A stretch of 64,000 nt of DNA from Microbulbifer sp. YPW16 (GTDB lineage: Bacteria; Pseudomonadota; Gammaproteobacteria; Pseudomonadales; Cellvibrionaceae), in assembly GCF_021290385.1 (NCBI RefSeq), contig NZ_CP089928.1, positions 3,242,001 to 3,306,000 of the forward strand. The letters run 5' to 3'. A program made the position numbers and the translations under genes. Shown piece by piece: positions 8,697-18,172 of the stretch. Under the pieces are notes generated by a model. It made no database searches and was not told the DNA's origin. It was given only the letters and a program-made list of their open reading frames with translations. Numbering within the stretch: the first letter of the stretch is position 1; every line of letters begins with the position of its first letter.

Positions 8697-10943
8697 TTAC
8701 AGTCTAGTCAGGGGCAGCGCCGGGGCATTGTTGGCGCGATAGCGGACCCGGCTGGTGAAGAGGTATGTCCGTGGGTTTAACCGGGTGCCCTGTTTATTGC
8801 GGCGCTCCTGTGCCTCAAGGAGGGCGACGAATGAGCGAAAGCGCGCCTCGATCTTGCGCACGTAATCCACCGGCTCCTGTCCCCGGGCATAACCGTAACG
8901 AGCTTGTTTGAAATATTTTTCTTCCGACAACAGCAACATGGCGTTTTCCACACTGTCGAACCAGACCCTGCGATCCCAGCCTTTCTGCTCGGCCAGGTCC
9001 TGGGCGTCGTAGACATGACCCAGGCCGGCGTTGTAGGAGGCGAGGGTGAACCAGACCTGGTTCTCCTGGTTGATGCCCTTGTCGTCAAACTTGTCATGGA
9101 GCCAGCGCATATACCTGGTGCCGGCCCGGATACTGTTTTCAGGGGTGAAAAGGTCGGTCACGCCCACCTGCTTGCCGGTATTCGGCATCACCTGCATCAA
9201 CCCCCTGGCACCCACCCAGGATCTGGCGTCGGGGTCGAAATTGCTTTCCTGGTACATCTGCGCGACGATCAGTCGCCAGTCGAAGTCGAACTGCTCCGCG
9301 TAGCGGCGCACAATATCGTCAAAAGGGGATATCTGGCCGCTGCGATTGAATTCCTCGATTTCTACCCGCGTGCGCTTGGGGGAATTGAAGTAGCGCTCAT
9401 AGAGTTCCGGGATCCTGTCATCGGTGCTGGGCTCGGCGAAAAACTCGTTAATGGCCCGAAGTAACTGGGGGTTGGACTCCCGCACCATCCAGGCGTAGCG
9501 GTTTTCTTCCCGCGGCAGCCGCAGGGCGAATACGATATCCTCCCGCCAGGCCTGCTCGAGCCGTACGGAGATTTCATCCGCGATAGCCAGGTCGCATTCC
9601 CGGTCGACCACCTTGTCGATGACCTGCTGGATATCCAGCTCACCAGGGACCTCCTCGACTTTCATGTCCGGCACCTGCTGCTTGAGCTCTTCTGCCACCT
9701 GGTACTGGCTGCTGGCCCGGCGCACACACACCGTCTGACCGGCGAGGTCCTTGACTGCGGCCAGCTTTGCGCCGCTGCGGGCAGCGATACCGGTGGGGCT
9801 TGTCAGGTAGGGGTCGGAAAATGCCATGCCCTCCGCTTGCCGGCGCCTGGTGATGGCAAGCAGGCTGGCCGAGATATCCACATCGCCATTACGGAGCAGG
9901 CGCACAAAATCCTCGTGGTTCTCGGCCACGGTAATATCCAGCCGCACGCCGAGCGTTTTGGCGAAGTTCTCCAGCAGGCTGAATTCAAAACCCAGGATCT
10001 GCCCTTTCCACATAAAGTAAGTGCCCGGGTGGTTGCGGGTGACGGCACGAATCACCCCGCGCTCCCGGATCGCCTCCAGGTCACCGACAGAGCGCTCGCC
10101 GGGCCGGGTCAGGCGCACCAGCCGCACCTGCTCATTGATGGCCTCCAGCAGTCGCGGGGAGTCCTTGCGAATGGCCCAGGCAAGCTGGCGCTGGCCGGGA
10201 AATACACGATTGGCTTTCAGGTTATCGCGAAACTGTTGCACCAGGCCCAGCGCCTGGCGGTCGACAATGGTGAAGTCCGCGTCGCCGCTGGCCACCTCCA
10301 CCAGCAGGTCGATGTAATTGTCATCGCGTACCTGTACTTCCACCCGGGGGTGCTGTTGCGCGAAATCCTGCGCCTGGCGCTCGAATTCGGTGCCGGCGGT
10401 GACGACCAGGACTTTGCCCCTGAGGCTGCTCTGCCCATCAACATCCGCCGTGTCTGTTGCCGACACCAGGACGACCTCGGTCTCGGCGGTGGGGCTGGAA
10501 AAGTCGACTTGCTCTTGTCGGGCATCGGTGACCAGCAGGTTGTTGGCGATCAGGTCACCCTTGCCGGCATTGAGCATGGGGATCAGGTCACTGAACTGTG
10601 GCACCTCGAGAATCACCAGTTCCAGGCCCAGTCGACGTGCCATCAGGCGGGCCTGCTCGATTTCCACATCCTGTTGCGTCGCCTCCCGGTGCAGCGCGGC
10701 GGAACGACTGGGATCCACCAGCAGGCGGAGCTGGCCGCGCTTCTCAATCGCGGCCAGGTCGCCGGTCTCGGTGTAGTTGTCGTACAGGTCGATGGGGATG
10801 GTATCGAGATTGCCGGGCACAGGCGCCGCGGGGCCGCTGCCGGACCCGGGAGGCTGGTCAGTGTCCTGGCCGCTGCGCTCACAGCCGCTGTTCAGCAGCA
10901 GGGCGATGGCTATTGCGATCAGTAAGCGCCAGCTGGGTGTCAT
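8697..10943 (-). CDS. MltF-like lytic transglycosylase lipoprotein with two solute-binding domains (paralogue)
   Basis: A 748-residue lipoprotein (lipobox LNSGC) with the same layout as its downstream neighbour: two consecutive solute-binding domains, each opening with a GDLxAIxxRGxLRxLVD-like or GDLEAIRERGVIRAVTRN-like stretch, then an SLT domain with catalytic Glu 566 (QESN) and GARGLMQVMP. The N-terminal linker is much shorter than in the 829-residue copy. It is the first gene of the pair. The duplication inside each protein predates the duplication of the gene, because equivalent halves match better between paralogues than within one protein (judged by eye). The likely role is cell-wall remodelling that responds to a periplasmic ligand such as a muropeptide or amino acid; this is inference. 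Confidence 0.85.
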   Translation of the reverse strand: MTPSWRLLIAIAIALLLNSGCERSGQDTDQPPGSGSGPAAPVPGNLDTIPIDLYDNYTETGDLAAIEKRGQLRLLVDPSRSAALHREATQQDVEIEQARLMARRLGLELVILEVPQFSDLIPMLNAGKGDLIANNLLVTDARQEQVDFSSPTAETEVVLVSATDTADVDGQSSLRGKVLVVTAGTEFERQAQDFAQQHPRVEVQVRDDNYIDLLVEVASGDADFTIVDRQALGLVQQFRDNLKANRVFPGQRQLAWAIRKDSPRLLEAINEQVRLVRLTRPGERSVGDLEAIRERGVIRAVTRNHPGTYFMWKGQILGFEFSLLENFAKTLGVRLDITVAENHEDFVRLLRNGDVDISASLLAITRRRQAEGMAFSDPYLTSPTGIAARSGAKLAAVKDLAGQTVCVRRASSQYQVAEELKQQVPDMKVEEVPGELDIQQVIDKVVDRECDLAIADEISVRLEQAWREDIVFALRLPREENRYAWMVRESNPQLLRAINEFFAEPSTDDRIPELYERYFNSPKRTRVEIEEFNRSGQISPFDDIVRRYAEQFDFDWRLIVAQMYQESNFDPDARSWVGARGLMQVMPNTGKQVGVTDLFTPENSIRAGTRYMRWLHDKFDDKGINQENQVWFTLASYNAGLGHVYDAQDLAEQKGWDRRVWFDSVENAMLLLSEEKYFKQARYGYARGQEPVDYVRKIEARFRSFVALLEAQERRNKQGTRLNPRTYLFTSRVRYRANNAPALPLTRL

Positions 10944-11077
10944 GGCTAAATGGCACGTTTACAGAGTGTTACCTTGAGCCTAGCCGGCTGCGACGGTGGT
11001 GGGGGGAAGTCAGGTGAGCGGCCCCGCCGGGGCGGGGCGCCTTCAGGAAACTGGCTGGTCAGGTGGCCGCGGGGTGC

Positions 11078-11785
11078 TCAGTCGAGGGCGACCGGCTGGC
11101 TGGCGGTGGCCATGGCCGGGATCAGTCCCTTGATCATCATGGTGACGGTACGCTCGAGCAGTGGCGACTCGATATCCACCGCGCCGCAGAGGATCTGGTA
11201 TTCCAGGTTGAGGATAGTGCCCATGGTGATCTGGGCTGCGGCCTCGGAGTCGGCAACGTCGAGCAGCTGGAAGAACTCCTCGATCAGTGCCTGGTTGGCC
11301 TGGTTGGCCATGCGGATGGCCCGTGTCAGCTGCTCATTGCGCAGGGCCTCGTTGCGGAATGCCAGCTCGATCAGGCGGAAGTCGCGCTGGCTGGCCTGGG
11401 AGCGCACGTGGGTGAGGATAAAGCGGGTGAGCTGTTGGGTCAGCAGTTTTCGCCCGCCAGCAGAGGCGCGCTCCTCTTCCGACAGGGCCCGGGCGGCGGC
11501 GAAGCTGTCTTCCTGCAGCTGGCGCGTGTGCTCCAGCCCCTGTTCCACGAAATAGGTAAAGGCGTCGCTGATCAGGTCATTGAGGTCTTTGAAGTAGTAG
11601 GTGGTGGCGGCGAGCGGCACGGAGGCCTCGCGGGCAACGGCGCGGTGGCGGATACCGCGGATGCCCTCTTTGACGATCAGGCGCAGGGTCGCTTCCAGAA
11701 TCGCCTTGCGACGCTGGCGGCTGTCGGCGCGCTGGGCGCGGCGGCCGTGATATACGAGTTCAGACTTTCCACTGTCCATTGTCAT
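11078..11785 (-). CDS. TetR family transcriptional regulator
   Basis: A 235-residue regulator. The N-terminal helix-turn-helix is plain: RRKAILEATLRLIVKEG, then IRHRAVAREASVPLAATTYYF, matching the TetR consensus in which the recognition helix ends in Y-Y-F. The rest is an all-helical ligand and dimer domain with no recognised specificity. It lies 165 bases downstream of rsxE on the same strand but has its own leader with a 20-bp palindrome (11816-11835), so autoregulation is likely. A second in-frame ATG two codons later is an alternative start. The target genes are unknown. Confidence 0.85.
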   Translation of the reverse strand: MTMDSGKSELVYHGRRAQRADSRQRRKAILEATLRLIVKEGIRGIRHRAVAREASVPLAATTYYFKDLNDLISDAFTYFVEQGLEHTRQLQEDSFAAARALSEEERASAGGRKLLTQQLTRFILTHVRSQASQRDFRLIELAFRNEALRNEQLTRAIRMANQANQALIEEFFQLLDVADSEAAAQITMGTILNLEYQILCGAVDIESPLLERTVTMMIKGLIPAMATASQPVALD

Positions 11786-11815
11786 GGCTGTAATCCCTTT
11801 TTATTGTGTACATAT

Positions 11816-11835
11816 CCGATCATTCCCCTGATCGG
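11816..11835. promoter_or_regulatory. Candidate TetR autoregulatory operator
   Basis: CCGATCA (11816-11822), six bases, TGATCGG (11829-11835): a 7-bp perfect inverted repeat about 31 bases upstream of the TetR start codon, where an autoregulatory operator is expected. Confidence 0.5.
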
Positions 11836-11950
11836 GCGTACCATTCTAGCCAAATTGGGCCCCGTGACTAGCGCCATTTGGACGAATGTGGTGCCAACCA
11901 GCTTACAGTGTCTTACACCCCATGTGGCCGATGCTCGCTGCTGGTGCATC

Positions 11951-12664
11951 TCAGGAAATCTTGCCGGTAACGCGCACCCGTTTGGCTCCGGGGACGATCC
12001 TTACCTGCTGGCTGCGGCGGCGCTCGATGCCCGCGTCGATGGCATTCTTCGCCGCGATCAGCAGCCCGGCCACCAGGAAAGCGCCCGGCGGCAGTACCGC
12101 CACCAGGAAGCCCGGGTAGTCACTGCCCAGTACCGGGATGGCCCAGTCCCTGGCGACCGGTCCCAGTAACAGGTCCATGTCCGCGAACAGGGTACCCTGG
12201 CCCAGTATTTCGCGGATGGCCCCAATCGCAATCAGCACCGCCATAAAGCCCAGCCCCATCATGAAGCCGTCCACCACCGACGGCAGGACCGGGTTCTTGC
12301 TGGCGAAAGCATCGGCGCGGCCGAGAATTGCGCAGTTGGTGACAATCAGCGGGATAAAAATGCCCAGCACCAGGTAGAGCTCATAAGTGAACGCCTTCAT
12401 CAGCAGTTCAGCACAGGTCACAAAGGTGGCAATGATCATCACCGACACTGGCAGCCGCACGGTCTCCGGCATCTGCCGGCGCACGATGGACACTGCCAGG
12501 TTGGAGCAGGTCAGTACACCGATGGTGGCCAGGCCCAGGCCGATCGCATTGACCACCGTACCGGTAACCGCCAGCAGCGGGCACAGGCCCAGCAGTTGTA
12601 CCAGGGCCGGGTTATTGTTCCACAGGCCGTTGCGGCTGATCTCGCTATAGCCGGGTGTTGCCAT
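11951..12664 (-). CDS. rsxE: Electron transport complex subunit RsxE/RnfE
   Basis: A 237-residue integral membrane subunit of the Rnf/Rsx ion-translocating ferredoxin:NAD oxidoreductase-like complex. RsxA and RsxE are homologous, inversely oriented membrane subunits with about six helices each, which together hold an iron-sulfur centre; here the [14 protein letters not shown] and IVTNCAIL segments carry the conserved cysteines. The ATG at 12664 is chosen because AGGAGG lies just upstream and it begins one base after the rsxG stop. A longer in-frame start reading through rsxG is rejected. It is the last gene of the rsxABCDGE operon. Confidence 0.93.
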   Translation of the reverse strand: MATPGYSEISRNGLWNNNPALVQLLGLCPLLAVTGTVVNAIGLGLATIGVLTCSNLAVSIVRRQMPETVRLPVSVMIIATFVTCAELLMKAFTYELYLVLGIFIPLIVTNCAILGRADAFASKNPVLPSVVDGFMMGLGFMAVLIAIGAIREILGQGTLFADMDLLLGPVARDWAIPVLGSDYPGFLVAVLPPGAFLVAGLLIAAKNAIDAGIERRRSQQVRIVPGAKRVRVTGKIS

Positions 12665-12665
12665 C

Positions 12666-13346
12666 TTACTGCTCCTCCTGGCCGGACTCGGTGGGCTGCT
12701 CAACTTCCACCGCACGCTCGGAAACGGGCGCGGAGAAAATTTCCTTGCGGTGTTCGGCGACGAAATCCAGCACCTCGCGCACCTGTGTCACCACGGCCCG
12801 CGGGGTGATGGTGGCGCCGGAGAACTGGTCGAAGGCTCCGCCGTCCTTCTGTACCTTCCACTGGCCCCGCGGTGGGTTACCCAGCGACTTGCCATTGAAG
12901 CCCAGGATCCAGTCGCTTTTCTTGACCTCGATCTTGTCGCCCAGGCCCGGGGTTTCACTGTGGCTGGTTACCCGTACCCCTGCAACAGTACCGTCCCGGT
13001 TGACGCCCACCAGCAGGTTGATGGGGCCGCCGTAACCATCCGGCGCGACTGTGGGAATAATGACTGCACTGATACGGCCTTCCTCGCGCGCCAGGTTGAT
13101 ATCGCCACCGTCCTTCAGGCCCAGGCGCGACCAGTACTGGCGCGGGATGGGATAGGTGTCCACCAGCATGTCGTTGCTGTGACGGTCCAGCGGGATGATT
13201 TCCAGCAGTGCCTTGGCCGAGGCTTCGCGAATGGCCCGCTCGATGGGCTCGCGGGTGGTGATCTGGGTTATTGCCAGGGTGCCCGCGGTCACCAGGGCGA
13301 ACAGCGCCAGGATAACCGCATTGCTGGCCATGGAGCGTTTCAGCAT
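12666..13346 (-). CDS. rsxG: Electron transport complex subunit RsxG/RnfG
   Basis: A 226-residue subunit with one N-terminal membrane anchor (about residues 8-28) and a periplasmic FMN-binding domain. The FMN is attached covalently to a threonine in the SGAT[IL]T motif, here FSGATIT near residue 180. It passes electrons between the RsxD flavin and the rest of the complex. It starts on the stop codon of rsxD and ends one base before rsxE, indicating tight translational coupling. The acidic C-terminal tail ([12 protein letters not shown]) is unremarkable. Confidence 0.93.
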   Translation of the reverse strand: MLKRSMASNAVILALFALVTAGTLAITQITTREPIERAIREASAKALLEIIPLDRHSNDMLVDTYPIPRQYWSRLGLKDGGDINLAREEGRISAVIIPTVAPDGYGGPINLLVGVNRDGTVAGVRVTSHSETPGLGDKIEVKKSDWILGFNGKSLGNPPRGQWKVQKDGGAFDQFSGATITPRAVVTQVREVLDFVAEHRKEIFSAPVSERAVEVEQPTESGQEEQ

Positions 13347-14401
13347 TACTGCTCCTCCTCGCCTTCGGTGGCCTTGCGTGGAGCCTTGTGGCCGTAGGTG
13401 CGTGGCAGCGTGTAGTTGTCGATGGTGGGCGCGGCAAAGTTCATCAGTAGCACGGCAAATGCCACGGCGTCGGGGTAACTGCCCCAGGCCCGGATGATAA
13501 AGGTTATCAGGCCCACGCCCGCGCCGAACACCAGCCGGCCCTTGTTGCTGGTGGCGCCGCTCACGGGATCGGTGATGATGAAGAAAGCGCCCAGCATGGT
13601 GGCACCAGAGAACAGGTGCAGCGCGGGGGAGCCCTCGCTCAGCGAGCTGCCGCTGTCATAGAACAGCAGCGACAGCAGGGTCAGGGTGGCCAGCATCGCC
13701 ACCGGGGCGTGCCAGGTAATCACGCCGCGGTAAAGCAGGAACAGGCCCCCGAGCAGGAATCCCAGGTTGACGGTTTCCCAGCCAAGACCGGCCACCGTGC
13801 CCAGGTTCAGCATGGGCTCCATCTGGTAGAGCTGCTCGAGAAGGATCGAGTCGTTCAGCCGCACGATTTCCAGTGGGGTCGCACGGGTGAAGCCGTCGAC
13901 ATTGTAATTGCCGAACACCAGTGAAAAGGCCTCGCCGAGACCGGGGGTGCCCTGGATCAGCTCACCCGGCGCCACCCAGCGGGTCATCGCCAGCGGGAAG
14001 CTGATCAGCAGCACCACATAACCCACCATTGCCGGGTTAAACGGGTTGTAGCCCATGCCGCCATAGAGTTGTTTCGACAGCACGATCGCTACGGCACTGC
14101 CCACCACCGGCAGCCACCAGGCGCAGTAGGGTGGCAGGGCAATGCCCAGCAGCAGCGCGGTGACAAACGCGGTGTAATCCTTGAGGTAAAAGGCCACCGG
14201 GCGATTGCGCAGTTTCATGATCGCCGCCTCGCACGCGAGAGCCGTGACGGTGCACAGGGCGATATTAATCAGTACGCCGATACCGAAATACAGCACCAGG
14301 GCCAGCACGCCGGGGATGGTGGCTGCGGCGACCTGCAGCATCACACCGGCGGTACGGTCACCGGAGCGGGCATGGGGTGAGGACATGCGCATCAGTGACA
14401 T
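13346..14401 (-). CDS. rsxD: Electron transport complex subunit RsxD/RnfD
   Basis: A 351-residue polytopic membrane subunit homologous to NqrB, with about nine or ten hydrophobic segments. The covalent FMN site is the threonine in TRATPLE (about residue 180). It forms the membrane core through which electron flow is thought to drive cation transport. Its start codon overlaps the rsxC stop by one base (TAATG) and its stop overlaps the rsxG start. Confidence 0.93.
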   Translation of the reverse strand: MSLMRMSSPHARSGDRTAGVMLQVAAATIPGVLALVLYFGIGVLINIALCTVTALACEAAIMKLRNRPVAFYLKDYTAFVTALLLGIALPPYCAWWLPVVGSAVAIVLSKQLYGGMGYNPFNPAMVGYVVLLISFPLAMTRWVAPGELIQGTPGLGEAFSLVFGNYNVDGFTRATPLEIVRLNDSILLEQLYQMEPMLNLGTVAGLGWETVNLGFLLGGLFLLYRGVITWHAPVAMLATLTLLSLLFYDSGSSLSEGSPALHLFSGATMLGAFFIITDPVSGATSNKGRLVFGAGVGLITFIIRAWGSYPDAVAFAVLLMNFAAPTIDNYTLPRTYGHKAPRKATEGEEEQ

Positions 14402-16587
14402 TATTGATCCCCGCCCTGTTCCTGTTGTTGGCGCATTTTCTGGTCCAGTTTGTCCTGTAGTTTCTCCAGTGCGGTAGCAAAGGCATCGACGTTCTGGTCG
14501 TCTTCTTCCCGCGCCTTCTGTAATCGCGCCTCGGCTTTGGCCACGCGGGCCTTCAGGGCCTCGACCTCTGCGGCAAGCTTCTCTGCCGGATCCATGTTGG
14601 CCCGCGCCGCGGCGGCTGCCCTGGCCTTTTCAATTGCTTCCTGTGCCCTGGACCTTTCTCCCGGGGACGCATCCTTGTCGCTGTCACCGCTGCCCTTTGT
14701 CCCCGCCGCGGCGCTGCCGGCCTGCGCCTCTGCAGCGTCGGTGGCCGCCGAGGGGCTGGACTTGGCCTGGGCTTCGGCAAACTTGCGCCGGGCTTCCTGC
14801 AACTTGAGCTGTGCTTCCTTCAGCTGCGCCGCCAGCTGGTCGCGCTGGCCCTCGTCGGCGGCGTCGAGCTTTTTCTGCATGCGCTCGACACGGCTTTCGG
14901 CACTGGTCAGTGAGCGCCTGGCCCGGGCCAGCTGTTGCTCCGGCGACGATTGTTTCGCCTTCACCCGGGCCAGCGCCGCGGCCACCACATCGGCCTCCTC
15001 GTCGGCGGCCTTGTCCCCGCTGGATGCCGCTTCCTGCTCGCGCTGCTTGCGCGCCAGTTCTGCGGCTTCCCGGCGGGCCTTGCGCTTGGCTTCCTTTTCC
15101 CTCTCGGCTTTTTCCAGTCGCAGTTTGCGGAACTCGAAGCGCTCGCGGGCGCGATCGGACTTTTCCTTTTCCTCTTCGGCGATGCGGATATCGCCCTTGG
15201 CGGCGCGGTAATACTGCACCAGCGGTATCGTGCTGGGGCAGACATAGGAACAGGCGCCGCACTCGATGCAGTCGAACAGGTTATATGCCTGCAGTTTTTC
15301 GCGATCGTCCGCGCGCGCGTACCAGTACAGCTGCTGTGGCAGCAGAGAGGCCGGGCAGGCCTCGGCACAGAAGCCGCAGCGAATGCAGGCCTGGGCCGGA
15401 GGGGGGGGCGGCAATTCACTGTCGGTGGGTACCAGCAGGCAGGTGGTGGTCTTGATCACCGGCGTGCTGTCGTCCTCGATGGTGAAGCCCATCATGGGGC
15501 CGCCGTGGATGATCCGCTGCATCAGGCCGCGGTGCACACCGTGGTGCTTGAGAATATGGCGGATGGGGGTGCCCAGCGGCACCTCGATATTGCGGCTGCG
15601 CTCCAGGGCTTCGCCCACCACCGTCGTGACACGACTGACCATGGGTTCGCCGAAGCGCACCGCGCGGTAGACGGCCCTGGCAGTTCCGGTGTTCTGGCAG
15701 ATGACCCCCACGTTGGCCGGCAGGCCCCGGTTGGGGACCTCGCGGCCGGTAAGTATCTGGATCAGCTGTTTCTCGCCACCGGAGGGATACTTGGTGGGAT
15801 AGACGACGATATCGAAACGGGTGCCCTCGGCAGCCGCGCGCATGGCCTCGATTGCCTCGGGCTTGTTGTCCTCGATGCCGATCAGGACCTGGTCCGGCTC
15901 GTCGAGGATATACGCCATCATCTCCACGCCGGCGATGATCTCCCCGGCGCGTTCGCGCATCTGCATGTCATCGGCGGTAATGTAGGGCTCGCACTCGGTG
16001 CCGTTGATGATCAGGGTGTCGATCCCGGTGCCGCCGTGGGGATCCAGCTTTACCGCGGTGGGAAAGCCCGCACCGCCGAGGCCGGCAACGCCGCAGTCGC
16101 GAATTTTCTCCAGCAGTTCCACCGGTGCCAGCTTGCGGAAATCCTCGCAGGGATGCAGCTCGCACCAGCGGTCCTCGCCATCGGTGCGGATGGTAATCGT
16201 ATCCACCGTCATCCCGGATGGGTGCGGCATGGGGCCGGGCTCGATGGCCTCTACGGTGCCGGAGCTGGGGGCGTGGATATTGCCGCTGATCAGTCCGTCG
16301 GCCTCGGCGATCAGCTGGCCCTTCAGTACCCTGTCGCCCAGTTTCACCAGGGGGATGGCGGCGGCGCCGGTATGCTGGATCAGTGGGACCACCAGCTTTT
16401 CTGCCAGCGGAATCGTGCCGATGGGCTCGCCGGTGGACTGGTGCTTGTTCTCCGGCGGGTGGATGCCGCCGGGAAAGTCGTTTGGTTCCAGCGCGCGCTT
16501 TTCCTCGCGCGCGATCAGGCGTGCCTCGCGGGCGGCGCGACGTTCGTCGGCGGATTCGCGTGATGACTTCAACTGCTCTGGGCTCAC
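14401..16587 (-). CDS. rsxC: Electron transport complex subunit RsxC/RnfC with long C-terminal coiled coil
   Basis: A 728-residue peripheral subunit holding NADH- and FMN-binding regions and two 4Fe-4S clusters. [10 protein letters not shown] near residue 160 is part of the nucleotide/flavin domain, and the two cluster motifs are [12 protein letters not shown] and [12 protein letters not shown] (about residues 390-440). From about residue 465 to the end the protein is an Ala/Glu/Lys/Arg-rich coiled coil. A similar extension occurs in many gammaproteobacterial RsxC proteins but varies in length. The start overlaps the end of rsxB by 4 bases. Confidence 0.93.
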   Translation of the reverse strand: MSPEQLKSSRESADERRAAREARLIAREEKRALEPNDFPGGIHPPENKHQSTGEPIGTIPLAEKLVVPLIQHTGAAAIPLVKLGDRVLKGQLIAEADGLISGNIHAPSSGTVEAIEPGPMPHPSGMTVDTITIRTDGEDRWCELHPCEDFRKLAPVELLEKIRDCGVAGLGGAGFPTAVKLDPHGGTGIDTLIINGTECEPYITADDMQMRERAGEIIAGVEMMAYILDEPDQVLIGIEDNKPEAIEAMRAAAEGTRFDIVVYPTKYPSGGEKQLIQILTGREVPNRGLPANVGVICQNTGTARAVYRAVRFGEPMVSRVTTVVGEALERSRNIEVPLGTPIRHILKHHGVHRGLMQRIIHGGPMMGFTIEDDSTPVIKTTTCLLVPTDSELPPPPPAQACIRCGFCAEACPASLLPQQLYWYARADDREKLQAYNLFDCIECGACSYVCPSTIPLVQYYRAAKGDIRIAEEEKEKSDRARERFEFRKLRLEKAEREKEAKRKARREAAELARKQREQEAASSGDKAADEEADVVAAALARVKAKQSSPEQQLARARRSLTSAESRVERMQKKLDAADEGQRDQLAAQLKEAQLKLQEARRKFAEAQAKSSPSAATDAAEAQAGSAAAGTKGSGDSDKDASPGERSRAQEAIEKARAAAAARANMDPAEKLAAEVEALKARVAKAEARLQKAREEDDQNVDAFATALEKLQDKLDQKMRQQQEQGGDQ

Positions 16588-17174
16588 GCCACATCCCTCC
16601 TGTCGCTGGCAATCAGCTCCACACCATCAGCCGGCTTGGGCGGGTGCCAGTCCTGCAACGGGGTTTCCACCGGCACCATATCGATACAATCCACAGGGCA
16701 CGGCTCGACGCACAGGTCGCAGCCGGTGCACTCATCCTCGATAACGGTGTGCATGTACTTGGCCGCGCCGACAATGGCATCTACCGGACAGGCCTGGATG
16801 CACTTGGTGCAACCGATGCACTCCGCTTCGCGGATAAACGCCACTTTCTTGACGTCCTCAACGCCGTGCTCGGCGTCCAGGGGCAGAGGCTCCACATCCA
16901 GCAGGTTGGCCAGTTCGTTGATGGTGCCCTGGCCACCCGGCGGGCACTTGTTGATGCTGTCGCCGTGGACGATGGCCTCGGCATAGGGCCGGCAGCCAGG
17001 GTAGCCGCACTGGCCACACTGGGTCTGTGGCAACAGGGCGTCCACCTGCTCCACCAGCGGGTCGCCCTCGACCCGGAAGCGCACGGCGGCGAAGCCCAGC
17101 AGGGCGCCGAATACCAGCGACATGCCGCCAAGCACGAGCAGGGGAGTGGAAATTTCGGGTAACCAGTCCAGCAT
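16584..17174 (-). CDS. rsxB: Electron transport complex subunit RsxB/RnfB, ferredoxin-like
   Basis: A 196-residue iron-sulfur subunit with an N-terminal membrane anchor (about residues 10-30). Next comes a 4Fe-4S motif of the type [14 protein letters not shown] with a later CPPGG cysteine, then two ferredoxin clusters ([14 protein letters not shown] and [14 protein letters not shown]). It is the probable electron entry point on the cytoplasmic side. It sits 9 bases after rsxA and overlaps rsxC by 4 bases. Confidence 0.94.
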   Translation of the reverse strand: MLDWLPEISTPLLVLGGMSLVFGALLGFAAVRFRVEGDPLVEQVDALLPQTQCGQCGYPGCRPYAEAIVHGDSINKCPPGGQGTINELANLLDVEPLPLDAEHGVEDVKKVAFIREAECIGCTKCIQACPVDAIVGAAKYMHTVIEDECTGCDLCVEPCPVDCIDMVPVETPLQDWHPPKPADGVELIASDRRDVA

Positions 17175-17183
17175 GCTGCCCCC

Positions 17184-17759
17184 CTATACCAGGCCGCTGA
17201 AGCCCATAAAGGCCAGCGACATAAGCCCGGCGGTGATCATGCCAATGGCAGCACCGCGGAACGGGGTGGGGACGTCCGCCGCGAACAGGCGTTCGCGCAT
17301 GGCGGAAAATAGGATCAGTACCAGCGAGAAGCCCACCGCGGCACCGAAGCCATAAAGGGTGGACTGCACGAAGTTGTGCGCTTTCATGGTGTTCTGCAGT
17401 GCCACGCCGAGCACTGCGCAGTTGGTGGTGATCAGGGGCAGGAAGACCCCCAGCACCCGGTGCATCAGCGGGCTGGTTTTCTCGATAAACATGCGCGCGA
17501 ACTGCACCACCACCGCGATAACCAGGATAAAGGAGATGGTACGCAGGTAGCCGATATCAAACGGCTCCAGCAGGTAGGTATTGACCAGGTAGGAGCAGAT
17601 GGACGCCAGCGTAAGCACAAAGGTGGTGGCGCCCGCCATGCCTACGGCGGTCTCCAGCTTGTTGGAGACGCCCATAAAAGGACACAGGCCGAGAAACTGC
17701 ACCAACACGTAGTTGTTGACCAGAATGGTGCTCAGCAGGATGACAGCAAATTCGGTCAT
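17184..17759 (-). CDS. rsxA: Electron transport complex subunit RsxA/RnfA
   Basis: A 191-residue membrane subunit with about six helices; the conserved [12 protein letters not shown] and [10 protein letters not shown] segments place its cluster-binding cysteines. It is the first gene of rsxABCDGE, the same order as in Escherichia coli and Pseudomonas. In E. coli the complex keeps SoxR reduced; in other bacteria Rnf makes reduced ferredoxin for biosynthesis. The start at 17759 follows a GGAGA ribosome site; an in-frame extension to 18032 is not conserved in character. Note that nth, often the last gene of this operon, is absent. Confidence 0.94.
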   Translation of the reverse strand: MTEFAVILLSTILVNNYVLVQFLGLCPFMGVSNKLETAVGMAGATTFVLTLASICSYLVNTYLLEPFDIGYLRTISFILVIAVVVQFARMFIEKTSPLMHRVLGVFLPLITTNCAVLGVALQNTMKAHNFVQSTLYGFGAAVGFSLVLILFSAMRERLFAADVPTPFRGAAIGMITAGLMSLAFMGFSGLV

Positions 17760-18172
17760 GGTTCTCCGGGATTGGCCTGGTGCTGGTTGTCGAAGCCCGG
17801 TGGTCCAATCGGAAAGTTCGGTAACAAAGGAGCATAGCCAAAGCGTCCAGGTCAAGGCGAGGAAGCGCAGGAATAGTGGTTCTATTTCAGGCTTTCTCAA
17901 CGCAGAGCCGGGCGTTCTGGCGAAGCGAACTGTTACATGACGTTCCGCCTGGGCCACTCGCACTGGTTTACCCCACTCCCGCGCACGGGGCCGCGTCGCG
18001 ACGAGGGCCGGGGGAGAGGGGTGCGGTGGCATACCGCGCAGGGGCGGTATTATGGGTGAGTCCTATGGGGGGTTCAACACGGGCTTGTCGACAGGCCCCG
18101 CGGCTGCTGGCTTTTGTCTCCACCACTGGCTTATTCTCACTCTGTATAACAATAACCTGCAAGGAGCACCCC
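17760..18172. other. Divergent intergenic region, rsxA and 961-residue protein gene
   Basis: About 410 bases between divergent start codons. It should hold both promoters. I see no gene, no clear inverted repeat and no terminator here. An open frame runs into it from the right-hand gene but has no start signal or protein-like composition. Confidence 0.5.

Noticed and set aside
9837-10925. Open frame of about 360 codons on the plus strand
   Set aside because: Antisense to the 748-residue transglycosylase gene, with no start signal or protein-like composition.
11021-11038. GCCCCGCC/GGCGGGGC hairpin after the TetR gene as a terminator
   Set aside because: No T-run on the minus strand; it may only be a GC-rich palindrome.
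14935-16563. Open frame of more than 500 codons on the plus strand
   Set aside because: It is antisense to rsxC, an unmistakable gene; long antisense frames are expected in GC-rich coding DNA, and it has no ribosome site or recognisable domains.
17876-18172. N-terminal extension of the 961-residue protein
   Set aside because: No start signal, composition unlike the protein, and a strong ribosome site precedes ATG 18173.
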